Of a stretch of DNA of 64,000 bases, positions 36,467-44,758 are shown piece by piece. Source of the stretch: Chryseobacterium aahli (GTDB lineage Bacteria; Bacteroidota; Bacteroidia; Flavobacteriales; Weeksellaceae). The notes beneath the pieces are model-generated. The model ran no database searches. It was not told the origin of the DNA and worked only from the letters and a program-made list of their open reading frames with translations. Position 1 is the stretch's first letter. The number at the start of each line of letters is the position of its first letter. The stretch covers positions 1 to 64,000 of the forward strand of contig NZ_JALDNB010000004.1 of the NCBI RefSeq assembly GCF_022699665.1, given 5' to 3'. The translations under genes were made by a program, and so were the position numbers.

Positions 36467-36564
36467 CGTCGCTTTGAGTAGATTTTGAAAAAATCGTATC
36501 GAGAAGTTTGATTAGTTCATTGATTCTCGATACATTTTTCTTCGAAAAACGCTCGAATTGACGG
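36467..36564. repeat. Dispersed inverted-repeat element, copy 2
   Basis: The inner stem GTATCGAGAA / TTCTCGATAC (36496-36505, 36524-36533) is identical to copy 1, with a different loop. The outer arms CGTCGCTTTGAG and CTCGAATTGACG are more diverged. Confidence 0.75.
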
Positions 36565-36672
36565 CGTGACGAAACAATTCAAGTTTATAATTTCAATTGA
36601 AATGGCAAGAATTCAGCTATCAAATTTGACTAGAGATTTTAGACCAACACGTTAAAACCCCTTTATTTTCAA

Positions 36673-36680
36673 TATATTTG
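36673..36680 (+). promoter_or_regulatory. -7 box of the 89-residue protein gene
   Basis: TATATTTG, 14 bases before the start codon at 36695, a spacing also seen at topA here. Confidence 0.4.
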
Positions 36681-36694
36681 ATCAAAATAAAGTT

Positions 36695-36964
36695 ATGAGC
36701 GTTAAAGTAAGGTTTTATTCCTACGATATAGAATTTGAGTTCGAAAACTCTGTAGAGTTTCCCGTTGCACCTGCAGTAGGTGATGAGGTGAACTTGATTT
36801 CATTTTTTAAATATAAAACTTCTGAAAGATTAGAATATGTGAATAATATGGAAGATCTATATCTTTACGAAAATGCATTGGTTACTGAGCGTACCTGGTG
36901 CAAAGACATAGAGAAAGATGAGGTGTATCTATTGGTTCATTTAAAGTATAAAAGACGAAAGTAA
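36695..36964 (+). CDS. Small soluble protein of unknown function
   Basis: An 89-residue soluble, acidic protein with no known family that I recognise. It has strands such as VKVRFYSYDIEFEFENSVEFPV and ends VYLLVHLKYKRRK. No signal peptide or membrane segment. It has its own promoter box and a bidirectional terminator after it. The strand-rich pattern suggests a small beta-barrel-like fold. Confidence 0.55.
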   Translation: MSVKVRFYSYDIEFEFENSVEFPVAPAVGDEVNLISFFKYKTSERLEYVNNMEDLYLYENALVTERTWCKDIEKDEVYLLVHLKYKRRK

Positions 36965-37013
36965 ATGATCATCGCTAAGATTAATCTTTCACCTTTTTAC
37001 TATCTATCGAAAT

Positions 37014-37040
37014 AAAGCTGCCCAAAACTGAGCAGCTTTT
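37014..37040. terminator. Bidirectional terminator between convergent genes
   Basis: AAAGCTGC and GCAGCTTT form an eight-base stem with a ten-base loop (CCAAAACTGA), with T-rich sequence after it on the plus strand. It separates the 89-residue gene from the PAP2 gene. A near-identical hairpin is used at 39757-39780. Confidence 0.7.
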
Positions 37041-37046
37041 ATTTAT

Positions 37047-38420
37047 CTAAAAAAACGCTGTTAATTTAAGTCCTGCCGAAACATAATTTATTTTTTCTTT
37101 GGCAGAATCGTCATTTAAATCATCACTTAGTTCAGCATCATTTTGCAGTATTTCATTGAAATGATAGGTGATTTTTGATTGAGTCTGGTTATAATCTGCA
37201 TACAAACTAATCCCCAATTCCGGATTAAATTTATACGTTAAAGCCACACCGCTATTCCATCGGAAACTGCTGGATGGTTTATATTCCGCAACTTGAAATT
37301 CATTATTAGGCAGATTAAATAACTCACTTTTTACAATTACCTTTCCGCTGGCGGGTGAAGAATATCCAGCGGTAGCTTTTAACGTTAATTGTAATTTTTC
37401 CGAAAATTCGTGTGAAAAGTATGGTCCTATACCAAAATTGAGAAATCCCAGAGATTCTGTATTAATATCAAAATTTCCAAGTTCCTCATCAAGCGGAAAC
37501 TCCAAAGGTTTTACAGGAAAGCTGCTGAAACTAAAGTCTCCGCCTACACCCCATTTTTTAGAGAAAAAATAAGCTCCTTCAATCCCGGTTTCAAAACCTA
37601 TTTCCTTTTTATCGCTCAGTGCAGATTCTTTCAGAAAATTGGTCGTAGAAAGAGCCGTTCCCAACTTGAGTGACAGAAAAGAAGGATTTTCATTTCCTTG
37701 TATTCCTGCCAGCATTCCCAGATTATCGCCTTTATTTTTATAAATTTTATCAATGAAAAAATAACCCAGTTCGGTAGAAATAATTCCAATTCCTGCTCCT
37801 GCCAAAACATCTGAAATCCAGTGTCTGTTATTTAAGTTTCTTCCCAATCCTGTAATTGCAGCTGCACTATATCCCCCGATACTGTATGCAGGATTGACCA
37901 AACCGTATTCTTTATGCAAAAAACTCGCATTGGTAAACGCCATCGATGTATGACCAGAAGGAAAAGAATTCTTACTAGATCCGTCCGGACGTTCTACTTT
38001 GGCGGTATACTTTAAAGAATTCACCAAAAGCCCCATAATTCCTATACTTGCAGCATAAGAAAGTGTAGCTCTTCCAATATTATTTCTTCCTTTTACTCCA
38101 GCCAATTTTAACCCGTAGACCGCTGCAGTAGGAGCATACTGTAGATAATTATCATATCCCACTTTGAATGTTGGTATGTATCTATTTCTAATCTCACGGA
38201 TGTTTTCCCTCTCTCCCCAAGTAGCAGCTGATGCTGTGAACAATAATGCCGGAGCCGTAGATTTTTCCACCCACTCTCTTTGGAAAAAAGGTTTCGAGGA
38301 TCTGTATTCTGTTTCGATGATTTGATTCTGAAAATTGGTATCAATCATCAAAGAATCCTGAGCAAAATAACATGAGAACGGAAGCATAGTCATTGGTAAA
38401 TAAAATAATTTTTTTTTCAT
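37047..38420 (-). CDS. PAP2-family phosphatase with C-terminal barrel domain
   Basis: A lipid phosphatase of the PAP2 family, likely acting on lipid A, undecaprenyl diphosphate or phosphatidate on the outer side. It has 457 residues. A signal peptide ends near residue 20 (YFAQ). The PAP2 signature is intact: KxxxxxxRP as KYTAKVERP (to 145), PSGH at 154-157, and the last motif with His200 and Asp204 (NNRHWISDVLAG). From about residue 240 on there are alternating strands (GVGGDFSFSSFP, FGIGPYFSHEFSE), ending KLTAFF, typical of an outer-membrane barrel. It therefore looks like a PAP2-barrel fusion in the outer membrane. It lies outside the pigment operons. Confidence 0.85.
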   Translation of the reverse strand: MKKKLFYLPMTMLPFSCYFAQDSLMIDTNFQNQIIETEYRSSKPFFQREWVEKSTAPALLFTASAATWGERENIREIRNRYIPTFKVGYDNYLQYAPTAAVYGLKLAGVKGRNNIGRATLSYAASIGIMGLLVNSLKYTAKVERPDGSSKNSFPSGHTSMAFTNASFLHKEYGLVNPAYSIGGYSAAAITGLGRNLNNRHWISDVLAGAGIGIISTELGYFFIDKIYKNKGDNLGMLAGIQGNENPSFLSLKLGTALSTTNFLKESALSDKKEIGFETGIEGAYFFSKKWGVGGDFSFSSFPVKPLEFPLDEELGNFDINTESLGFLNFGIGPYFSHEFSEKLQLTLKATAGYSSPASGKVIVKSELFNLPNNEFQVAEYKPSSSFRWNSGVALTYKFNPELGISLYADYNQTQSKITYHFNEILQNDAELSDDLNDDSAKEKINYVSAGLKLTAFF

Positions 38421-38661
38421 GGTTATATAGATTATTCTAAATTATTTTTGCTATTGTTTTGTTATCTGTAATCACATAAAAATTAATAAATTCTTAATCA
38501 TATTAAATTAACAATTAATTATTTAAAAGTAAAAACCCAACAACCTCTGGAATTCAATCTTTTTTTTATTAAAATTAAAAAAAATAAATAGTAGTTTTAT
38601 ACAGTTTTAAAAGTATTATGAAGCATAAATTCTTTTTCTGAACTTAATCAACACTCATCGT

Positions 38662-39381
38662 ATGACGAAATGTAAAAATTGCGGAAATGTATTCGAAGGA
38701 AAATACTGTAACCAGTGTGGTCAGTCTGCAAAAACAAAACGGATTGATTACGAATTCCTTTGGGAAGATATTCAACATGGTATTTTACATTATGACAAAG
38801 GCATTGGCTATTCTCTGAAAAAACTTTTTCAAAAACCAGGTTACGTGATTGAAGATTATATAGAAGGGAAGCGTGTCAATCATTTCAGACCCATTTCTAT
38901 GGTGATTATTATGGCAACAATCTATGCTCTAATTTATCATCTACTCGACCTGAATGATCGATCTGATCTTGATGCATCTTCCGGACTGATATTAGAAAAA
39001 GTCTTTGAGCATTATTACTGGTTTATGGTTGCCACCATTCCTATTTATGCACTTACCACCTACATTGCATTCAAAAAAACCGGATACAACTTCTACGAAT
39101 TTATAATTTTTGAAGCTTTTAAATGTTCTCAGCGACTTGGTGTTCATATACTCTTTTTACCCGTTATGTACTTTGTGAAAAATGAGGCTGGTTTCAACAT
39201 CATCACAAATATTCTCCTCTTTATAGATTTTATTTTGATTTTTTGGACGAATAGACAGTTTTTCAATAAAATGACAGCAAAAGAAGTACTCGTAAGAAGT
39301 ATCTTAAGCTATATAATTTATTTAATTATTGCATTTATATTGATATGCGCAACGGTCTTATTGGTGGGATATGACATCTAG
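38662..39381 (+). CDS. DUF3667 membrane protein with zinc ribbon
   Basis: A 239-residue protein of the DUF3667 family. The N-terminus has a zinc ribbon (CKNCGN and CNQCGQ; Cys 4, 7, 16 and 19). Next is the family sequence ILHYDKGIGYSLKKLFQKPGYVIEDYIEGKRVNHFRP, which is very conserved in Bacteroidota. The rest has about five membrane helices. The function is unknown; the family is widespread and often near membrane-lipid genes. It faces the remains of a broken gene downstream. Confidence 0.82.
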   Translation: MTKCKNCGNVFEGKYCNQCGQSAKTKRIDYEFLWEDIQHGILHYDKGIGYSLKKLFQKPGYVIEDYIEGKRVNHFRPISMVIIMATIYALIYHLLDLNDRSDLDASSGLILEKVFEHYYWFMVATIPIYALTTYIAFKKTGYNFYEFIIFEAFKCSQRLGVHILFLPVMYFVKNEAGFNIITNILLFIDFILIFWTNRQFFNKMTAKEVLVRSILSYIIYLIIAFILICATVLLVGYDI

Positions 39382-39417
39382 CTTAAAATTTTTGAAGAAA
39401 AATTCTCTCGCAAACTT

Positions 39418-39632
39418 TTAAAACCTATATCCACCGCCGATCTGTGCAAATACATTATGCATCGGGAAACTGATCCCTGCAAATGATGAAGGAAAAGCAG
39501 ATCCTAATCCCCATTGCAGGCTGAGATCCAGAGAAAATCGTTCGCTAATATCTCTGTTGATTCCTCCGTACAAACCGTCCCAACAGCGATCCTAAAACCA
39601 GAATATTGAGATAATGATTTGGTGATTTCATA
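39418..39632 (-). pseudogene. Internally deleted outer-membrane barrel gene
   Basis: On the minus strand the first part reads MKSPNHYLNILVLGSLLG, then the frame breaks. A second frame reads WDGLYGGINRDISERFSLDL and continues with QWGLG to the end GGGYRF and a stop at 39418. The C-terminus is the last strand of a beta-barrel protein. The two fragments abut, so most of the gene, apparently several hundred bases, has been lost. It is downstream of, and convergent with, the DUF3667 gene. Confidence 0.6.
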
Positions 39633-39744
39633 TCAATATGATTTTGTAAAGTAAAATTAATTAATATTTCTTCCATTACGTAATGAAATTTTTACAATAT
39701 TCATGAAATTTATTACCTACCCTGTAATGTAATATTTAATAAAA

Positions 39745-39780
39745 AAAAAAATAAAAAAGCTGCCCGAAACTGAGCAGCTT
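39745..39780 (-). terminator. Terminator of the HTH gene at 39828
   Basis: AAGCTGC and GCAGCTT form a stem with loop sequence nearly identical to the hairpin at 37014. On the minus strand a T-rich run of about 15 bases follows. Confidence 0.7.
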
Positions 39781-39827
39781 ATATTTCCAAAAATATTTAT
39801 TGATTTTTCTTCAATAATTTATCGACC

Positions 39828-40190
39828 TTAATCTTTAATACCTAAAGCTGACTTGTAAATTTTAATTTCCTTTTCCAAATCGGTTATTTTCTCAGTTTTC
39901 TCTTTCAACTCGGCAACCAGCTTAGATTTTTCGTTGAAAGAAATGTTTACCGGATAATAATTGCTCAACTCTGTCAAAAAATCGTGCTCTAATGCAATGC
40001 CCAGATTCCATAAAATCCCAAATTGCAATGACGAATTTTGGAAATACTGAGCCAATGAAGACGAACTGATCTGCATTCTCCTTGCCAATTCTGCCTGCGA
40101 AACTGCCTTATTGATCATCACTTTACGAACCATCGCACCAATATGCGGATGCGTAGACGTACTTTTTTCCTGATACTTTCTTAAACTCAT
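39828..40190 (-). CDS. Small helix-turn-helix (XRE-like) protein with coiled-coil tail
   Basis: A 120-residue DNA-binding protein. A helix-turn-helix lies at about residues 31-52 (SQAELARRMQISSSSLAQYFQN), preceded by GAMVRKVMINKAV, typical of XRE-like N-termini. The C-terminal third is a heptad-like charged helix (SKLVAELKEKTEKITDLEKEIKIYKSALG), likely a dimerising coiled coil. The target is unknown. It has its own terminator. About 400 bases separate it from the M16 gene and contain nothing coding apart from that gene's terminator. Confidence 0.7.
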   Translation of the reverse strand: MSLRKYQEKSTSTHPHIGAMVRKVMINKAVSQAELARRMQISSSSLAQYFQNSSLQFGILWNLGIALEHDFLTELSNYYPVNISFNEKSKLVAELKEKTEKITDLEKEIKIYKSALGIKD

Positions 40191-40538
40191 TTGTATTACA
40201 TTTTATTGATAAAAGTAATAAAAACACACATAACATAGAATATTATACGTACAAAACATCGAAGATTATGTTTTAAATATACTTTTTATATTTTAACAAA
40301 TATATTTCTACGTTTTAGAATGATTTTTTTATTCTTAAAATTGATTTATGAAATTTTAAATATATTATTTGAAGTGTAAAATCGAAATCCATCTATATAA
40401 AGCGTTTAAAAGTACGTAGAAAACGTAAGTGAATATGTTTAAAGAATAAAATTTGGGTTAAATGGTAACTTACAGATTATAAATTTGATATCTCGGCTCG
40501 TCAAGTTATTTTATATTGTTTTGTTAACTCCACAAAAA

Positions 40539-40562
40539 AAGTGAGACATTTCTGCCTCACTT
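40539..40562 (-). terminator. Terminator of the M16 peptidase gene
   Basis: AAGTGAG and CTCACTT form a seven-base stem; on the minus strand TTTTTTTG follows. The rest of 40191-40586 shows no gene. Confidence 0.7.
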
Positions 40563-40586
40563 CAAACAATTTATATTAATTAAAAA

Positions 40587-43499
40587 TTAATATCCGAAGA
40601 TTTCTTCTAGGGTAACTTCTTTGAATTCACCCATTTTGTTGATCGATTCCATATTCAGGTTTTCTTTTTTCCCGATAATGGCGGTGTTGTATTTCAACGG
40701 TTTGATTTCAGTATTGTAGAAGCTTGTCAGTTGTGGCAGGCTTAAGGTCTGAATTTCCGCATAGATATCTTTTCTGATGTCATAATCAACCCCCAATTTT
40801 TTCAACGCTAATTGGTTGTAGAAAATATTGGTTCTGTTAATTCTGTTTGAGGCAATCTGCTTCAACGCTGAACCTTTAGAGTTCTCAAACTGTGCCGGAA
40901 TTTGTGGGAAATCGGCCATCAAATCATTCATTGCATTAACGGCAAGAGGCAATTTATTGGCCTGAGTTCCGATGTAGTTGGTTACATAATTCGGGTGATT
41001 CTTTTCAGAAGCCGTACCAAAAGAAACATACGCCGAATAAGCCAAAGACTTACTCTCTCTTATTTCCTGGAAAACGATAGAAGACAAACCACGTCCGAAG
41101 TATTCGTTGAATACATTAGACTTTCCGAAGTCTGCTAAGTTTACGTTGCCTCCTTTAGCAACTTTCGCCATTTCCATCTGCACCATGTCATAGTTGGTGA
41201 AATATACTTTACCTTCAGTTGCAGGCTCCGCATATACTTTTGCAGTTGCAGGCTGTAGTTTGGTGTTGTCAATAAAAGGCTTCACTGCTTTTTCCAATCC
41301 TTTCTGATCTTCTCCGTACAAGAAAACCTCGTAAGGATATTGGTTTAATGTTTTGATTTTTGACATCAATTCATTCACGTTGATGCTTTCCAAACGCTGC
41401 TTAGAAATAATATCAGTCATTCTGGAGTCCTTTCCGTATTTCGCATAATTGGAAAGAGCTGCCATAATTCTTCCTTTATCTTTTTTAGCAACTTCTCTTG
41501 ACTCTAAGATTGTTTTTACCGTCTGGTCGTAGATTGCCTTATCTGCTTTTACGTTGGTCATCCAGTGGTTCAGCAATTCTACCCCTTTCTTCATGTTGTT
41601 TTCCAATCCGCTCAGAGAGATGATGGTCTGGTCATTTGAAGTTCTGAAGCTGTTTGAAATTCCTAATTTGTAGAATTCTTCTTTTAGCTGTTCCGGAGTA
41701 TATTTATCAGTTCCTAAATATTGTAAAACACTTACTCCAAGGCTCAATTCTTTGTCATTATCTGTCCCAAAAGGGAAAATATAATTCACCTGAGCTACTT
41801 TGTTGTATTTGTTTTCAACGAAGCTTACTTTTTTGTCTTTGATTTCAGAAGTAGCAATTGCCGTTTTGTAATCAATAAACTGAGGTTTGATATCTCCCGC
41901 TTTTGTTCCTAAAATATCTTTAAGGAAAGGCGACTGCGCTTCTCTGTTGAGTTTAATTGGCGTGATGGCAGGATTCTGTACACGAACCAATTTGTCATTC
42001 ACTCCTTTTTCTTTATAAACGACAACATAATTGTCTTTGAAAAACTCATTCGCAAATTTTACGATATCTGCTTTGGTGATTTTTTCGTAATCATTAATTT
42101 CGTCTAATTCCTGTTGCCAGGTTCTTTCGTTTATGTAAGCATTGTATAAAGTTGTTGCCAAACCGTCTGCAGTTTCCCAACCTTTCATACGCTGTACTTT
42201 CATATCGTTCACGATGGCTTTCAGCATCCAATCCGGGAACTGTCCTTTTTTAACCAAATCTAATTGTCCAAGCAACAATTTTTTAGACTCATCAAAACTT
42301 TGTCCTTCTTTCGGCACAACATACATTGTAAACGCACCATAAGTTTTGTAAGGAGATTCATAAGCTCCTGCGCTTAGAACTTTTTGCTTTTGGCTGATAT
42401 TTAAATCTATCAAACCTGCGTCACCGCTGTTGCTTAAGATTTCACCGATCATGCTTGCCAATCTTGCATCTTTTGTTCCGTAAGAATCAGATCTCCAAGC
42501 CATCGTCATTCTTGGTGTAGAAGGACTTTTTACAGTTCTTGTTACCACATGAGTCATTGGCTCTTCAGAAACCATTTTCTTCATCGGAAGTTCTTTGTAT
42601 TTGAACGACCCGAAATATTGGTCAACTAATTTTATCGTTTTGTCGAAATCTAAATCTCCAACCAAAACAACCGCCATATTATTAGGCACATAATACGTGT
42701 CAAAATACTTGTGAATAGCTACCATTGAAGGGCTTTTCAAATGCTCTGAAGTACCAATCGTAGTCTGTTGTCCGTTCGGATGTTTAGGAAAAAGCGCTTC
42801 CATTAAAGCATAATTTACCAGGCGGCTGTCGTTATCTTGGGCTCTGTTAAATTCTTCATAAACCGCCTCCAATTCTGTATGGAAAAGTCTAAGAACCAAT
42901 TCTGAGAAACGTTCTTTTTCAACTTTCAGCCATTTCTCCAATTCGTTAGCCGGAATATTATTTTTGTAAACCGTTTCGTCTAACCAAGTGTGAGCGTTGG
43001 TTCCCGTCGCCCCTAAAGATGAAATTGCTTTGTCATATTCGTTGGCAATTGCAAATTTTGAAGCTTCGTTAGAAACCTCATCGATCTTTTTATAAAGTGC
43101 TTTTTTCTTTTCAGGATCTTTTTCTGCTTTGTGTTGTTCATAAAGGTCAGAAATCTGCTGAAGCAAAACTTTTTCTTTTGCCCAATCCTGAGTTCCCAAA
43201 TGAGAAGTTCCTTTGAAAACCATGTGCTCAAGATAATGAGCTAAACCTGTGTTATCACTTGGATCATTATTTGAACCTGTTCTTACAGGCACATAAGTCT
43301 GGATTCTCGGAGCATCATCGTTCTTTGCGAGATAAACTTTTAATCCGTTTTTTAAAGTATAGACTCTCACTCCTGCCTGATCATTTTTCACAGTTTCGTA
43401 CGTATAACCCTGACCGTCGGTCACTGTCTGCGTATCAAATTTCTGCGCCATTGCATTGATCATGAAAAAGAATGAAAGAGAAATAAAAACTTTCTTCAT
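40587..43499 (-). CDS. M16-family metallopeptidase, secreted
   Basis: A zinc peptidase of 970 residues with two inverzincin halves, like pitrilysin. The signal peptide ends near residue 19 (INAMAQ). The active N-terminal half has HYLEH (88-92, HxxEH) and the third ligand in the ELEAVYEEFNRAQD region. The second half, from about residue 530, lacks the zinc motif and serves as the partner domain. It probably degrades peptides in the periplasm. It is separate from the pigment operons, although placed between them. Upstream lies the REP-like repeat at 43592. Confidence 0.88.
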   Translation of the reverse strand: MKKVFISLSFFFMINAMAQKFDTQTVTDGQGYTYETVKNDQAGVRVYTLKNGLKVYLAKNDDAPRIQTYVPVRTGSNNDPSDNTGLAHYLEHMVFKGTSHLGTQDWAKEKVLLQQISDLYEQHKAEKDPEKKKALYKKIDEVSNEASKFAIANEYDKAISSLGATGTNAHTWLDETVYKNNIPANELEKWLKVEKERFSELVLRLFHTELEAVYEEFNRAQDNDSRLVNYALMEALFPKHPNGQQTTIGTSEHLKSPSMVAIHKYFDTYYVPNNMAVVLVGDLDFDKTIKLVDQYFGSFKYKELPMKKMVSEEPMTHVVTRTVKSPSTPRMTMAWRSDSYGTKDARLASMIGEILSNSGDAGLIDLNISQKQKVLSAGAYESPYKTYGAFTMYVVPKEGQSFDESKKLLLGQLDLVKKGQFPDWMLKAIVNDMKVQRMKGWETADGLATTLYNAYINERTWQQELDEINDYEKITKADIVKFANEFFKDNYVVVYKEKGVNDKLVRVQNPAITPIKLNREAQSPFLKDILGTKAGDIKPQFIDYKTAIATSEIKDKKVSFVENKYNKVAQVNYIFPFGTDNDKELSLGVSVLQYLGTDKYTPEQLKEEFYKLGISNSFRTSNDQTIISLSGLENNMKKGVELLNHWMTNVKADKAIYDQTVKTILESREVAKKDKGRIMAALSNYAKYGKDSRMTDIISKQRLESINVNELMSKIKTLNQYPYEVFLYGEDQKGLEKAVKPFIDNTKLQPATAKVYAEPATEGKVYFTNYDMVQMEMAKVAKGGNVNLADFGKSNVFNEYFGRGLSSIVFQEIRESKSLAYSAYVSFGTASEKNHPNYVTNYIGTQANKLPLAVNAMNDLMADFPQIPAQFENSKGSALKQIASNRINRTNIFYNQLALKKLGVDYDIRKDIYAEIQTLSLPQLTSFYNTEIKPLKYNTAIIGKKENLNMESINKMGEFKEVTLEEIFGY

Positions 43500-43591
43500 A
43501 GTAGAATTTATTAAATCATTTTAATTAAAATGATTAGTCTTAAAATGAAAGTGTTTGTTACAGCCTATGAAATTTACATCTCGCTATATCG

Positions 43592-43670
43592 AAATGCCGC
43601 TCCTACGGAGCTCTCCTTTAATTACGTTTAACTTTTTCTACAAACGTTTTGCTCCGATAGAGCAATTATT
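43592..43670. repeat. Short palindromic repeat patch, second locus
   Basis: GCTCCTACGGAGC, then CTACAAACG and GCTCCGATAGAGC, in the same order as at 462-590. It lies between the divergent M16 and VOC genes. Confidence 0.7.
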
Positions 43671-43793
43671 ATTTTAATTAAAATTTTCTCAGCTTTAATT
43701 ATCTGTAAATCTAAGATTGGAATATATTTTAACGAATACACGCTCACAAGGAATAGATTTTGCACTCAGTAACTTACTAATCAATAATATCTT

Positions 43794-44180
43794 ATGAAAA
43801 CTAAAATGATTTGGGCGAACTTTGCCGTGGAAGATCTTGACTGTACTACAGATTTTTATAAAGCATTAGGATTTAAATCAAATGGCCATTCTGATGAATT
43901 GACAAGTTTCTTGTTTAGCGACAATAACTTTGTGATTCATTTTTTCGTAAAAGATATTTTAGAGAAAAATACAGATCTCAAATTTTCGAACAATCCGAAT
44001 TCCAATGAAATTATTTTTACTTTATCGGCGGAAACAAAAGAAGAAGTTGATCATTGGGCAGACTCGGTGAAAAACGCTGGCGGAAAAATAGAATCTGAAC
44101 AGAAAGAATTTGGTGACAAGTATTACGGATTTACTTTCTCAGATCCCGATCGACACAAGTTCAATGTATTTATGATGTAA
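43794..44180 (+). CDS. VOC-family protein (glyoxalase/dioxygenase fold)
   Basis: A 128-residue single vicinal-oxygen-chelate domain with paired beta-alpha-beta-beta-beta modules (MIWANFAVEDLDCTTDFYKALGFKSN opening, YYGFTFSDPDRHKFNVF closing). The final DPDRHKFNVF is the usual metal-side strand. It could be a glyoxalase-like, antibiotic-binding or unknown cytosolic enzyme. It is alone in orientation with the APE block but separated from it by about 170 bases without clear coupling. Confidence 0.75.
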   Translation: MKTKMIWANFAVEDLDCTTDFYKALGFKSNGHSDELTSFLFSDNNFVIHFFVKDILEKNTDLKFSNNPNSNEIIFTLSAETKEEVDHWADSVKNAGGKIESEQKEFGDKYYGFTFSDPDRHKFNVFMM

Positions 44181-44353
44181 TTAAATATCAAATCACGACG
44201 AATTACAAAGAATTTGCTTTAAATCTGAGCAATTAGCCTCGATATATTCCATTATCCTATGTCCTGCATTTTTATTATTTTAGCGCATTGAAAAATCAGT
44301 AAGAAACAGATGCATATAATATCATCTGATTATTAAAACATCAATCTTTTCGG

Positions 44354-44758
44354 GTGAAAAAACAAGATATTCCACAAGACGAAAGTAATCTTCAATCAGC
44401 AAATATGACCGAAATGTTATATGTGACTGATGAAAATAACAATTATACCACCGCTCAAAGCATCGGCTGGGAAGCAAAAAAGGCAGCCCTTGACGAGTCG
44501 ATGGCGCTCATCAACGAGAGAATCGAAGAAGCAAAACAAAATGTGGCCAACAATATCGTGAGTCCAATCATCTATTTTATGGAATTAAATAAAATGGATT
44601 TACAGGTTCTCGCAGCGTACGTTGGAAAGTGGCAATGGACGGTCAAAAGACACGCAAAACCGAAAATATTTAAAAAACTCAGCGATTCTACTTTGAAAAA
44701 ATACGCCGACACGTTCGGAATTTCAGTAGATGAATTAAAAAACTTCGACGGTAAATAA
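44354..44758 (+). CDS. HTH-like small protein at the head of the APE block
   Basis: A 134-residue protein that starts with GTG at 44354; a later ATG at 44405 is possible. The first half is charged and helical (EAKKAALDESMALINERIEEAKQN). The second half LQVLAAYVGKWQWTVKRHAK, followed by SDSTLKKYADTFGISVDELKNF, resembles an XRE-like helix-turn-helix. It ends at the base before the next start codon, so it heads the APE operon and could regulate it. I do not recognise a characterised family. Confidence 0.6.
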   Translation: MKKQDIPQDESNLQSANMTEMLYVTDENNNYTTAQSIGWEAKKAALDESMALINERIEEAKQNVANNIVSPIIYFMELNKMDLQVLAAYVGKWQWTVKRHAKPKIFKKLSDSTLKKYADTFGISVDELKNFDGK

